The notes below the pieces were generated by a model. It saw only the letters and a program-made list of their open reading frames with translations, ran no database searches and was not told the DNA's origin. Shown one piece after another: positions 1-8,066 of a stretch of 64,000 nt of DNA (position 1 is the first letter of the stretch; every line of letters begins with the position of its first letter). A program made the translations under genes and the position numbers. The DNA is from Sphaerimonospora thailandensis (GTDB lineage: Bacteria > Actinomycetota > Actinomycetes > Streptosporangiales > Streptosporangiaceae): assembly GCF_016863115.1 (NCBI RefSeq), contig NZ_BOOG01000018.1:1-64000 (forward strand), read 5' to 3'.

Positions 1-418
1 CCCGACCGCGGCTATCACGGTCGGCCGGGGCGCTCGCTCGTTCCCGCCCGTTCCCGTGTCCGCCAGGCCCCACCGATCACCAGAACCAGCAGCCCGGAGT
101 CCGTGGCGGCGGCGGCGGTGGGGGCGGCGGTGGGGGCAAGCGCCAGGACCGCCTACCGATTGGGCTGCCCGCCGACTGGGTTAACCCCTGGCCGGTGTTA
201 TCCGTTTGCGAGGAGTCGCACAGGGCAGCGAGCATGGAGTTAGAGTGGAACGGCATGAGGATCGATCAACGGGAAGATGAAGTTACTGGCCCTCCACATT
301 AGCGAACCAAAAACAATTAAATGCTCGGGCGTGTCGGTGGGGCGCCGCTGAGGTGTCGATTACGGTCCCTTGTATCGGGACGAGCCCGGAAAAGGACAAG
401 TCGGAAAAGGACGAGCCG
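1..418. other. Left-edge stretch, no assigned gene
   Basis: No gene can be assigned here. One forward frame is open from the window edge (base 3) to a TAG at 300-302, with no start codon that can be seen; it would encode a run of about eleven glycines from the GGC/GGT/GGG codons around 105-137 and then a mixed tail. This could be the 3' end of a gene that begins outside the window, but the codon pattern becomes AT-rich after about 190 and no family is recognisable. The G-rich tract itself could form a G-quadruplex. Confidence 0.3.
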
Positions 419-799
419 ATGGGGGCAGTGCGCAAGGTGGCGAGCTACCTTGGCCTGGGTGGAGTGGACCAGTACGACGAGGCTTACGGCGACGAAGACT
501 ACGCGGACGACTGGATGCCGGCCGCGGAACGTGCCGCCAAGCGGTGGCAGCCTGCCGCGGAGGCGGCAAAGATCGTGATGGTTCGTCCGCAGAAGTATGA
601 CGACGCGCTGACGCTGGGGCGGCATTTTCGGGAGGGGCATGCCGTCGTGATGGACGTGGCAGGCATGTCCACGACCGAGGCTACGCGGATGGTGGACTTC
701 GCGGCCGGGCTTGCTTATGGCTGCGAGGGTCGCATCGAGCGGATCGCCGACAAGGTATTTCTGATCACGCCGGCCAGCGTAGAGGTTTCCACTGCTTGA
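419..799 (+). CDS. SepF-like cell division protein
   Basis: 126-residue SepF-family protein. SepF tethers FtsZ to the membrane and acts as an alternative to FtsA in actinobacteria. The N terminus MGAVRKVASYLGLGG is the usual amphipathic membrane-binding helix, followed by an acidic linker (about residues 17-45) and the SepF fold (about 52-122), with the family signature MVDFAAGLAY and the end block VFLITPASVEV. I chose ATG 419 over an in-frame GTG at 353 because the family starts at this helix and AAAGGACGAG lies just upstream. Actinobacteria often carry SepF paralogues outside the ftsZ cluster; the absence of ftsZ or ylmD/E neighbours suggests this is such a paralogue, so its exact role in division is unproved. 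Confidence 0.85.
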   Translation: MGAVRKVASYLGLGGVDQYDEAYGDEDYADDWMPAAERAAKRWQPAAEAAKIVMVRPQKYDDALTLGRHFREGHAVVMDVAGMSTTEATRMVDFAAGLAYGCEGRIERIADKVFLITPASVEVSTA

Positions 800-1029
800 T
801 CAGTTGATTACGTGGATGGTTACGCGATCGACCGGTAACCGTTTCACCGGCCGCTGATCTGGAATGGCGGATGCGCGCCCCGGCTTCGGCTGAAGTCGGG
901 GGTGCCGTACCCGAATCTGGTGCCGCCGCCGCCAATCTTTGCCCCGTCGCGTCGTCCGGGCTTCCGCCGCTCTGCTTTCGGGCTTCTGCCGGTCTTTCCC
1001 GTTTCCAGGCGTCTACACCGAACGATCGG
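800..1029. other. Intergenic region downstream of the SepF-like gene
   Basis: About 230 bases between two convergent genes. No gene, terminator-like hairpin with a U-tract, or repeat is convincing here; short open frames in this stretch are not supported by any start signal. Confidence 0.5.
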
Positions 1030-2628
1030 TTATGCGGCGCGGGGGCCGCGACGGAGCAGCCGAGTCAGTTCGACCAGGTCCTGGTCGGCGGCGTCGGCCC
1101 GTTCCTCCGCTTCTCTGGCGTACTCGTGTAGGACCCACACGGCCTTGTCGGCGAGATCGGACAGTTCCCGTGCCCGCTTCTGGACCTTCTCGATTTCGGC
1201 CTGTTCTCGCGCCCTGCGCCCCCAGAGCAGACGACCGCCCCACGCACCGAGTCCGAGTCCCGCTCCCGCGACGACCCAGCCCAAGGAGGTCCAGCCGCCG
1301 AGAGACCAGACCTCGAGAGCGCTGGACAGCGCCACAGCGAGTCCGGCCACGGTCGCCACAACCGCGACGCTCACCAGAAGGTAAGCGGGCCCGGGGTGGG
1401 ACCGGCGGGGAACGCATTCGGTCACGATCCGATGTTCGGCGGCGGACAGGGTTTCCTGGTCGGGCCCTTCCGGGCGGAGTTTCACCGGGTATCCGAGGAT
1501 TGACAAGGTCACGGTGTCCGGCGGAGGCTCACGTACCACCTTGGCGAGGGTTTCGGCCGCCGCTTTCACCGCGGGTGCGGCCAAATAGATCGCGAGCGCC
1601 GCCAGATGCGGGTCACCGTCTGGCTGCACGTCATGTAGCAGATGGCCGGTGAGTGAACTCAGCGGCCCTTGGGGCTCGCCCTGTCCGATCAGCGATCGGA
1701 GCACGGCCAGGGGTTCGTCTTCGGCCCAGATCATGCCGCTGACCACCTTGGTGACCTCGACTCCGCCTTCGCTCCGCTGCGGCGCGGACGTGATCTCGGC
1801 GCATCGTTCCCGTAGCCGTCGCAGCAGGGCCGCCGCCTCGATCGCCTTCGTGATCTCCGAGATGTTCGCCAGTTCGGGGAAGTCCTGGAGCGACTGCGGC
1901 ACCGGCACCTCCGCCTCCGCGGCACCCGAATCCGCGGCGGGCGCCGTACCTCCCAGGGCCTCCGGCGCGCCGAGGGCCGCCAGCCACCGCTCGTCCTCGG
2001 TCGGTACGGCCACCGCGTCCAGTTTGCGTAGCACGAAGATTTTGCCCACCGGACCGTAGGCGCCGCGTGCGGCGGCGAGCCACAGGGCTCGCTGACCGTG
2101 GGTCACCGGATGGTCGGCGGACAGTTCGCCGAAGGCGGTGCCGAGCCACGACGCGTGGATCCGGTCGCCCTGGCCGCACACCGCCAGCGCCAGGCACAGG
2201 AAGAGCGTGGTGCGCCGATCGTCGAGGTGGGTGGCGTGAGCCAGGGGTTCCAGGGCGTCCTGTCCGGACATGATGAGCACGAGGGCCTCGATGGCGGGCG
2301 CCAGCCAGTAGCCGGGGACGTCGGTGACGCCGGGCGGGAGGGCGGGGGCGCTGCCGTCGGCCGCCAGATGGACGAGGAGCGCTTGGGCGTAGTGGTGCAG
2401 TTCGGCCGTGCCTGCCGGGTTTCCGCTGCTGCCCGCGTTCCCCGGGCTCGCCGGGTCCTCCCCGCCTGCACCGATCTGGTCGTCCCCGAAGTTCTCGGTG
2501 TTCCCGGTCGGGACGCTCCCGGTCTCGACGCTCCCGGTCTCGACGCTCCCGGTCTCGACGCTCCCGGTCTCGACGCTCCCGGTCTCGACGTTCCCGGGGT
2601 CCGGGCTTATGGTCAGGTCCATGCTCAC
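1030..2628 (-). CDS. Membrane protein of unknown function with VETGS repeats
   Basis: 532 residues, family not recognised. The N terminus carries a short disordered segment with five VETGS-type pentapeptide repeats encoded by a 15-bp tandem repeat. A long soluble, mostly helical region follows (about residues 60-410). Near the C terminus there are two hydrophobic segments (starting around AYLLVSVAVVATVAGLA and WVVAGAGLGLGAWGG), then a charged coiled-coil-like cytoplasmic tail rich in Arg and Glu. The start GTG 2628 follows GGGGAG by nine bases; ATG 2622 is an alternative. Longer in-frame extensions would run into argS and are unlikely. It lies 98 bases downstream of argS on the same strand and could be transcribed with it. 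No catalytic motif is visible. Confidence 0.75.
   Translation of the reverse strand: MSMDLTISPDPGNVETGSVETGSVETGSVETGSVETGSVPTGNTENFGDDQIGAGGEDPASPGNAGSSGNPAGTAELHHYAQALLVHLAADGSAPALPPGVTDVPGYWLAPAIEALVLIMSGQDALEPLAHATHLDDRRTTLFLCLALAVCGQGDRIHASWLGTAFGELSADHPVTHGQRALWLAAARGAYGPVGKIFVLRKLDAVAVPTEDERWLAALGAPEALGGTAPAADSGAAEAEVPVPQSLQDFPELANISEITKAIEAAALLRRLRERCAEITSAPQRSEGGVEVTKVVSGMIWAEDEPLAVLRSLIGQGEPQGPLSSLTGHLLHDVQPDGDPHLAALAIYLAAPAVKAAAETLAKVVREPPPDTVTLSILGYPVKLRPEGPDQETLSAAEHRIVTECVPRRSHPGPAYLLVSVAVVATVAGLAVALSSALEVWSLGGWTSLGWVVAGAGLGLGAWGGRLLWGRRAREQAEIEKVQKRARELSDLADKAVWVLHEYAREAEERADAADQDLVELTRLLRRGPRAA
2506..2595. repeat. 15-bp tandem repeat encoding VETGS units
   Basis: Four exact copies of GGTCTCGACGCTCCC (2521-2580) are followed by a copy with one change (2581-2595) and preceded by a diverged copy (2506-2520). 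Because the unit is 15 bp, changes in copy number keep the reading frame of the membrane protein encoded on the minus strand and only lengthen or shorten its N-terminal linker. Confidence 0.95.
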
Positions 2629-2726
2629 GCGAAAACGCTCCCCGAGGGATTGGCAGGCACTCCCTTGACCGCGCCAGAGTAAACCTCTGACGCGGTAAGG
2701 GTGGACAGGACGCGCCGATCGGCGCT

Positions 2727-4451
2727 TCACATGCGCTCGGGAACCTCGATGCCGAGCAGATGGAGCCCCTGAAGCAGGACGCGGAGGGTCAGCGCGGACA
2801 GCGCCAGCCGCGATTGCCGTACGTCCTCGTCCTCGGCCTTGAGCACCGGGCATCCCTCGTAGAACGAGGTGAACGCCTGAGCGAGATCGAACAGGTAGTT
2901 GCACAGGCGGTGCGGCTCGGACAGCTCAGCCACCGCCTCCACCACGGACCCGAATCTGAGGAGTTGCAGGGCGAGCGCCCGTTCGGCCGGGTGGCCCAGC
3001 CTGATCGGTCCGGTCGCGTCGGCCGGGTCGTACGATCCGGTCCGGAAGATGGACCGGATCCGGGCGGTGGCGTACTGCAGGTACGGCCCGGTGTTGCCGG
3101 TCAGCGCGAGCATCCGGTCGAAGTCGAAGACGTACTCGCTGTCGTGGCTGACGGACAGGTCGGCGTACTTCACCGCGCCCATGCCGACCTGGCGGGCGAT
3201 CTGCCGTCGTACCGCGGGGTCGTAGCCCCGGTCGGCGATGACGGCCTCGGCCCGGACGACGCCCTCCTCCAGCAGCTCGGTCAGTTTGATCGACTTCCCG
3301 CTGCGGGTCTTGAACATCTTGCCGTCGCTGCCGAGCACGCTGCCGATCTGGACGTGTTCGGCGTGGACGTCGTCGTGCAGCCAGCCGGCCACCCGGGCGG
3401 ACTCGAAGACCATCTGGAAATGCAGCGACTGGGTGGCGCCGACCACATAGAGGATGCGGTCGGCCTTGAGGTCCCGGATCCGGTAGCGGATCGCGGCGAG
3501 GTCGGTGGTCGCGTAGCCGTACCCGCCGTCGCTCTTGCGGATGATGAGCGGCAGCGGCATGTCGTCACGGCCGGTGAAGCCGGGCGGGAACACGCACAGC
3601 GCGCCCTCGCTGACCTCGGCCACGCCCGCATGGGTGAGCTCCTCGCAGACGTCGGCGAGCATCGGGTTGTACATGCTCTCGCCGGCGATGTCGTCGTCGG
3701 TGAGCGTGACGCCGAGCAACGTGTACACGTGGTTGAAGTAGCGCTTGGTGTACTCGATGAACTCGTGCCACAGCCGCAGGGTCTCCGGATCGCCGCCCTG
3801 AAGCAGGGGCACCCGGCGCCGGGAACGTTCCTCGAACGCGGGATCGGTGTCGAACTTCAGCCGCGCCTCCTGGTAGTAGGCGTTGCCGTCGCCGGCGGCC
3901 AGCCGCCGCAGTGCCTCCTCTTCACCGATGTCGAGCAGGTGCTCGATGAGCATGCCGAACGGCGTGCCCCAGTCGCCGAGGTGGTTCTGCCGGATCACCC
4001 GGTTGCCGACGTGTTCGTGTGTGCGGGCGAGCGTGTCGCCGACGATTGTCGTGCGCAGATGCCCGACGTGCATCTCCTTCGCGGCGTTCGGCGCCGAATA
4101 GTCGATCACGACCGTCCTGGGCTCCGCGGGCCGCGGCACGCCCAGCCGCTCATCCCGCAGTCGCCGTACGGCCTGCCCGGCGATCCAGTCGTCGCCGAGG
4201 GTGAGGTTGAGGAAGCCGGGTCCGCTGATCTCGGCGGTGATGTCGGTCGTGTCGAGGGCCTCGAGCAGGGCCTGGGCGACCTCCCGCGGGGCACGTCGGA
4301 GCCGCTTGGCCAGGCTGAGCGCTACGTTCGCCTGGTAGTCGGCGAACTGGGAAGGCCTGATCAGCGGATCTTCGGTGGCGTACTCCGGCCCGAAGGCGGT
4401 GCCCAGCGCCTGCTGGACCCGCTCGGCGAGCACGAGCTGCGGGTCGGTCAT
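2727..4451 (-). CDS. argS: Arginyl-tRNA synthetase
   Basis: 574-residue class I aminoacyl-tRNA synthetase that charges tRNA-Arg with arginine. The N-terminal Add1-like domain is followed by the HIGH-type signature HVGH at about residues 128-131 (within SAPNAAKEMHVGH), the Rossmann catalytic core, a KMSKS-region variant (KMFKTRSGKS) and the DALR anticodon-binding domain that ends in GIEVPERM. Length is normal for the family. I used ATG 4451 (MTDPQLVLAE); an in-frame TTG two codons upstream is less likely. No strong Shine-Dalgarno sequence is seen. plsX lies 90 bases upstream on the same strand and the repeat-bearing membrane protein lies downstream. Confidence 0.97.
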   Translation of the reverse strand: MTDPQLVLAERVQQALGTAFGPEYATEDPLIRPSQFADYQANVALSLAKRLRRAPREVAQALLEALDTTDITAEISGPGFLNLTLGDDWIAGQAVRRLRDERLGVPRPAEPRTVVIDYSAPNAAKEMHVGHLRTTIVGDTLARTHEHVGNRVIRQNHLGDWGTPFGMLIEHLLDIGEEEALRRLAAGDGNAYYQEARLKFDTDPAFEERSRRRVPLLQGGDPETLRLWHEFIEYTKRYFNHVYTLLGVTLTDDDIAGESMYNPMLADVCEELTHAGVAEVSEGALCVFPPGFTGRDDMPLPLIIRKSDGGYGYATTDLAAIRYRIRDLKADRILYVVGATQSLHFQMVFESARVAGWLHDDVHAEHVQIGSVLGSDGKMFKTRSGKSIKLTELLEEGVVRAEAVIADRGYDPAVRRQIARQVGMGAVKYADLSVSHDSEYVFDFDRMLALTGNTGPYLQYATARIRSIFRTGSYDPADATGPIRLGHPAERALALQLLRFGSVVEAVAELSEPHRLCNYLFDLAQAFTSFYEGCPVLKAEDEDVRQSRLALSALTLRVLLQGLHLLGIEVPERM

Positions 4452-4541
4452 GCACAAAGCTTATCGGCGCGCGTCGACGCCCCCTACCGCTTATCAGCCC
4501 ACCTACCAGCGCCGACCATCCGAGGCGGCTGTGGAGGGCGC

Positions 4542-5570
4542 CTACCAGAGGCGATGTGGTTTCGGGGTGGACGCGGTACGTTCGCCGATCCGGGACACGA
4601 TGCCCTGGGAGGCCAGCCTGGCGGCGAGCTCGCAGGCCCCCGCGATGCCTCTGGCCCGTGACGAGCCATGCGCGATCACCACGGTTCCGTTCAGGCCCAG
4701 CAGTACGGCGCCGCCCTGCGATTCGGGGTCGAGCCTGCCGCTCAGCTCACGGAGCCGCGACCGTTGCAGCATCCCGCCGAGGCGGGCCAGGCGGCTCTCC
4801 TCGATGGCCTCCCTGAGCTGGCCGAAGGCGTAGCGAACGCTGCCTTCGATGGTCTTCAGTGCGACGTTGCCGGTGAAACCGTCGGTGACGACGACGTCGA
4901 CCTTCCCGGTGAGCAGGTCGTGCCCCTCGACGTTGCCGGCGAAGTCGAGACCGGCCGCGTTGGAGAGCAGTTCGTGGGCGCGTTTGGCGAGCTTGTTGCC
5001 CTTCTCCGCCTCGGCGCCGATGGTGAGCAGCCCGACCCGGGGATCTCGCATGCCCAGCCCGGCTTCGCCGTACGCCACGCCGAGATGGGCGAACTGCACC
5101 AGCATCTCCGGTTTGGCGTCCGCGGTGGCACCCGCGTCCAGCAGCACGGTCGGCTTGGGCCTGGTCGGCAGGACCACCGCGATCGCGGGCCGTACGATGC
5201 CGGGTTGGCCGCGCAGGCGCAGCCGGCCGGTGGCGACCACGCCGGCGGTCGACCCGGCGGAGACGATGGCCGCGGCGTCGCCGCGCCGCACGAGATGGCA
5301 GGCGACGGCGATGCTGGAGCGGGGCCGGCGCAAGGTGGCGAGGGCGCCCTCGTCCATCGTGAGCGCCTCATCCGCCCGGACGATGGGGACCTCGGCGACC
5401 GCGTCGTGTTCGGCCAGTGCCCGGTGAAGCTCGTACGGCCGGCCCACGAGGACGACCCGGACGCCGCGTTCCCGGACGGCCTGTACGGCTCCCGCCACGA
5501 TCTCGCCGGGCGCGTGGTCGCCACCCATCGCGTCGAGGGCGATGAGCGGTCCTCGCCCTCCAGCCTGCAT
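4542..5570 (-). CDS. plsX: Phosphate acyltransferase PlsX
   Basis: 342-residue PlsX. It converts acyl-ACP and phosphate to acyl-phosphate, the donor used by PlsY in the first acylation of glycerol-3-phosphate for membrane phospholipids; it is a peripheral membrane enzyme. The N-terminal signature IALDAMGGDHAPGEIV (about residues 10-25) and the later block VTDGFTGNVALKTIEG are typical. The gene is not beside rpmF, rnc or acpP, where actinobacterial plsX is often found, so it may be a second copy. ATG 5570 lies inside one copy of a 19-bp tandem duplication that also carries the AGGA ribosome-binding sequence, and it is 32 bases downstream of the DUF1707 gene. Confidence 0.93.
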   Translation of the reverse strand: MQAGGRGPLIALDAMGGDHAPGEIVAGAVQAVRERGVRVVLVGRPYELHRALAEHDAVAEVPIVRADEALTMDEGALATLRRPRSSIAVACHLVRRGDAAAIVSAGSTAGVVATGRLRLRGQPGIVRPAIAVVLPTRPKPTVLLDAGATADAKPEMLVQFAHLGVAYGEAGLGMRDPRVGLLTIGAEAEKGNKLAKRAHELLSNAAGLDFAGNVEGHDLLTGKVDVVVTDGFTGNVALKTIEGSVRYAFGQLREAIEESRLARLGGMLQRSRLRELSGRLDPESQGGAVLLGLNGTVVIAHGSSRARGIAGACELAARLASQGIVSRIGERTASTPKPHRLW

Positions 5571-5605
5571 GGCCGCATCCTAATCAGATGGCCGCATCCT
5601 AATCA
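5569..5605. repeat. 19-bp tandem duplication over the plsX start
   Basis: ATGGCCGCATCCTAATCA occurs perfectly at 5569-5586 and 5588-5605, separated by one base. On the minus strand the upstream copy holds the stop codon of the DUF1707 gene, and each copy carries an AGGA motif; the downstream copy supplies the plsX Shine-Dalgarno sequence and start codon. The duplication therefore doubled the translation-initiation region. Confidence 0.95.
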
Positions 5606-6193
5606 CGAGGTCGGGCGCTGCCCGCGATAGACGACGATCTTGCCGAAGCGCGCCTGGCCGGTGATTCGGATGAGCGGACCGTCTCCCGGCTCTCCTCCGG
5701 TCACCGAGCGCTTGGAGAACAGCGCGCTGCCTTCGTCGACGACGCGGGCACCGGGCGGAACCGCCACGATGATCTTTCCGCAGAACGAGTTGAGCTCCAG
5801 CGTGACCTCGCGGCCCGGCAGGACGGCGTCGCTGAGGTTCACGATCAGCGCGCCGAAGACGGAGCGCAGCTCGGTGTGGCGGCCGGCCACCCAGCGGCCA
5901 CGCCGGATCACCTTGCTGAAGACAGCGGAGACCAGGTGGCTCTCCGCGCCCGTGATGAAGCTCGTGATGGGGGAGGACGGCGAGTGTGACACCTCGGGAA
6001 GGTCCTTTATCAGAGGCACGAGGTCACCGAGTGTCACGGCCGAGTAGGCGGCGTCGAGCCTGTCCGCGTGCTCGGCGCTGGTCAGGCGACCGGTGGCGAG
6101 CGCCTCACCGAGGACGGCCGCGATCCGGTCGCGGTCCGCGTCGGAGGCGCGCTGAGCGGGGTCATCTCCCGCGAATGGGGTGAGGGAAGTCAC
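5603..6193 (-). CDS. DUF1707 / LiaF-like envelope protein
   Basis: 196 residues. The N terminus has the DUF1707 signature (RASDADRDRIAAVLGEALA, then GRLTSAEHADRLDAAYSA), found in many actinobacterial membrane or stress proteins. The C-terminal half resembles the LiaF/DUF2154 beta-helix domain (segments such as LNSFCGKIIVAVPPGARV). No transmembrane helix is obvious, so the protein may be soluble or peripheral. LiaF-type domains sense cell-wall-active antibiotics in Firmicutes, but whether this protein does so is an inference from the domain only. Start is GTG 6193. It is followed on the same strand by plsX. Confidence 0.85.
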   Translation of the reverse strand: MTSLTPFAGDDPAQRASDADRDRIAAVLGEALATGRLTSAEHADRLDAAYSAVTLGDLVPLIKDLPEVSHSPSSPITSFITGAESHLVSAVFSKVIRRGRWVAGRHTELRSVFGALIVNLSDAVLPGREVTLELNSFCGKIIVAVPPGARVVDEGSALFSKRSVTGGEPGDGPLIRITGQARFGKIVVYRGQRPTS

Positions 6194-6645
6194 GCGACCA
6201 GCCTATCGCCAAACGCGATATGTCGCGTTGGTGCGGCGACACCTGGCCGCCGAACCACGCGCATCCACACGGTCCCGCAGGGGCCTCCCGCAGGGGCCTC
6301 TCGGAGGCGAATCCCGCAGGACGCCCGCCGGTCGGCGCGGCAGTCTGAGGCGCAACGTCAAAAGCCACCGGAAAGAATGGTTTCCCGGTTTCGTAGACGC
6401 GTTTACTGTGCCTTTTTCTCGAGAGGGATGATGCCTGACCATGCGGTGGCCGATGGTCCTCTCATATCCGGACTTTACCGGCGCACGGCTGCCCGTACCT
6501 GCCGGGAGGGCCGGCGGAGACCGTCACCCCTCGAGGCCGGAGAGCTGATAGAAATTCGTCGTCTCAGTCGGCGGGTGCCGACGCACGGGGGTTCTTGGGT
6601 TCGTCATTCCCGCTCTCGTGAAAAGAACAAGAACCGGGGGAAACA
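6194..6645. other. Intergenic region between divergent genes
   Basis: 452 bases between the minus-strand DUF1707 gene and the plus-strand secreted protein gene. No convincing coding region is seen. It holds a perfect 13-bp tandem repeat, CCCGCAGGGGCCT, at 6274-6286 and 6287-6299. It must contain the promoters of both genes, but I could not place -10/-35 elements with confidence. Confidence 0.6.
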
Positions 6646-7092
6646 ATGAAGCGAATCGCTAAGGCGGCCGCCGCAGTCGCACTTGCCGTCGGCATCGGGG
6701 GCGCGCTCGCCGCGCCGGCCCAGGCCGCCGTCACCGGCTGGGGAGGTGACAACCCGAATGTCAACCAGGCTGGGCTGCTGAACCTCAACTGCACCCCGCT
6801 GCAGGTGCCGATCTCGATCGGCGGAATCGCCCTCCCCATCCTTGGGGTCGCTGCCGACGCCGGCAACCAGCGTACGAACACGCAGGCATTCGCCTGCAAC
6901 GACGTCGACACCTACCGGGCTGGGAAGCTCGATAGCGCCAGGCCCGGCTGGGCCCACCGGGGCGACTGGGGCAGGAAGCCCACCACGACCGTGGTCATAG
7001 TCAAGTGCGGCGACGACGGGCGGCCTTGCCACGACGGCTGCCACGACGGCTGCCGCCCCTGCCACGACGACCCCTGCCGCGACGGCAACTGA
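6646..7092 (+). CDS. Small secreted protein with Cys/His/Asp-rich tail
   Basis: 148 residues. A clear Sec signal peptide (MKRIAKA, then a hydrophobic stretch) has a cleavage site after AQA at residue 27. The mature part has one pair of cysteines (C49, C84) around a hydrophobic segment, ISIGGIALPILGV, which recalls surface-active chaplin/rodlin-type proteins in style but not in sequence. The last 28 residues are unusual: six cysteines (121, 128, 132, 136, 139, 144) with His and Asp in repeated CHDG/CHDD units, suggesting metal binding or a disulfide-rich tail. GGGGGA lies about eight bases before the ATG. Function is unknown; monocistronic, with a strong terminator downstream. Confidence 0.8.
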   Translation: MKRIAKAAAAVALAVGIGGALAAPAQAAVTGWGGDNPNVNQAGLLNLNCTPLQVPISIGGIALPILGVAADAGNQRTNTQAFACNDVDTYRAGKLDSARPGWAHRGDWGRKPTTTVVIVKCGDDGRPCHDGCHDGCRPCHDDPCRDGN

Positions 7093-7167
7093 TCCGCGTC
7101 GATCGAGCGACCGATGCGGCGGCAGCCGGCGCCGCTGTGAACATCGGACTCTAGACCCGGCACGAAC

Positions 7168-7204
7168 ACCGGCCGGCATCCACCGGATGCCGGCCGGTTC
7201 TTTT
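7168..7204 (+). terminator. Rho-independent terminator
   Basis: A perfect 14-bp stem (ACCGGCCGGCATCC at 7168-7181 with its complement at 7185-7198) and a three-base loop are followed by TCTTTT. It lies 76 bases after the secreted protein gene and also faces the converging DUF222-like gene. Confidence 0.9.
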
Positions 7205-7262
7205 CCTGTGATGACCGCGATGCGGATGACCGCCGAGTAACGGTCGGGTGCGGTGCTCTGAA

Positions 7263-7448
7263 TCAGTTGGCCCGCTCGGGGAGGCGGCAGGCGGCCGGGC
7301 CTCGTACGTGGGTGCGTCGGGCGATCTGGGCCTGCAGCCGGGCCATCTGCCAGTGCAGCTCGATGAGCTGCTCGGTGAGAGTCCCCAGCGGAAGCTCCGC
7401 GGGATCTTCGGCGGCCAGGTTGTCGATCGCCGTCGCCAGCTCGCTCAT
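7263..7448 (-). CDS. DUF222-like microprotein, possibly SOS-regulated
   Basis: 61 residues (MSELATAIDNLAAEDPAELP onward). The sequence resembles the N-terminal helical part of actinobacterial DUF222 (13E12-type) proteins, which normally continue into an HNH nuclease; here the gene stops after that part, so it is either a free-standing microprotein or a truncated remnant. A strong purine-rich ribosome-binding sequence (AGGGGAGGGGTGGG) directly precedes ATG 7448, which argues that it is translated. A near-consensus LexA box lies 18 bases upstream. LexA control is known for several mycobacterial 13E12 genes. The family assignment is tentative. Confidence 0.6.
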   Translation of the reverse strand: MSELATAIDNLAAEDPAELPLGTLTEQLIELHWQMARLQAQIARRTHVRGPAACRLPERAN

Positions 7449-7465
7449 CCCACCCCTCCCCTACA

Positions 7466-7482
7466 TCGAATCTCCGTTCGAA
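7466..7482. promoter_or_regulatory. Candidate LexA (SOS) box
   Basis: TCGAATCTCCGTTCGAA. The actinobacterial LexA consensus is CGAAC-N4-GTTCG; on the minus strand this site reads CGAAC-N4-ATTCG, one half-site mismatch. A further TCGAAC follows at 7489-7494, so GTTCGA and TCGAAC also form a perfect inverted repeat with a seven-base spacer. The site lies immediately upstream of the DUF222-like gene and downstream of the PEBP gene. Confidence 0.55.
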
Positions 7483-7510
7483 TGATAGTCGAACGAGGGG
7501 TTCGGCGGTA

Positions 7511-8047
7511 TCAAGTCGCGTACACCGGCGCGATGTATCCGCGGGCGAGGGTGCCCGCCGTGAGGTTGAACCCGACGACGGCCGACGAGGCGTCGTCGCC
7601 CACACCCAGCTTCTCCACGCTGAGGGCGTGCACGGCGAACAGATAGCGATGCGGGTGTCCGGGGGGCGGGGCGGCTCCGCCGTACGACTTCAGGCCGTAG
7701 TCGTTGCGGGCGTGCACAGCGCCCTGGGGCAGGCCCTCGAAGTCCGGGGCGCTGCCTGCGCCGGCGGGCAGTTCGGTCACCTCGGCCGGGATGTCGAACA
7801 GGACCCAGTGCCAGAATCCGCTCCCCGTCGGCGCGTCCGGGTCGAAGCAGGTCACCGCGTAGCTTCGGGTGCCCTCCGGGGCGCCTGACCAGCGAAGGTG
7901 CGGGGAGATGTTCTGTCCGGACATGCCCCAGTCGTTGAAGACGTGGTTCTCGCTGAGGCGTTCGCCGTCGCGGACGTCGTCGCTCTCCACGGTCAGTTCG
8001 GCCACCTCGGGGAGGTGTTCGTAGGGAATCGGTGGCGGCGTCGGCAC
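7511..8047 (-). CDS. PEBP family protein (YbhB/YbcL type)
   Basis: 178-residue phosphatidylethanolamine-binding-protein family member. Recognisable blocks are [14 protein letters not shown], a CFDPDAP segment corresponding to the family's ligand-site [16 protein letters not shown], and a [21 protein letters not shown] region that matches the GPxPPxGxHRY pattern. Bacterial PEBPs of this type are cytosolic or periplasmic and of uncertain function; no signal peptide is present here. The start is GTG 8047 with AGAGGG eight bases upstream. The gene lies 19 bases downstream of the ABC exporter ATPase gene on the same strand and may be co-transcribed with it. Confidence 0.92.
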   Translation of the reverse strand: MPTPPPIPYEHLPEVAELTVESDDVRDGERLSENHVFNDWGMSGQNISPHLRWSGAPEGTRSYAVTCFDPDAPTGSGFWHWVLFDIPAEVTELPAGAGSAPDFEGLPQGAVHARNDYGLKSYGGAAPPPGHPHRYLFAVHALSVEKLGVGDDASSAVVGFNLTAGTLARGYIAPVYAT

Positions 8048-8066
8048 GGTGCACCCTCTCTGTGGA

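Noticed and set aside
100-140. GC-rich triplet run as a CRISPR-like or transposon end
   Set aside because: It is a simple GGC/GGT tract with no spacer, no inverted repeat and no flanking duplication.
2760-4661. A 633-codon frame opposite argS
   Set aside because: Antisense shadow of argS with repetitive Val/Asp/His-rich translation and no family features.
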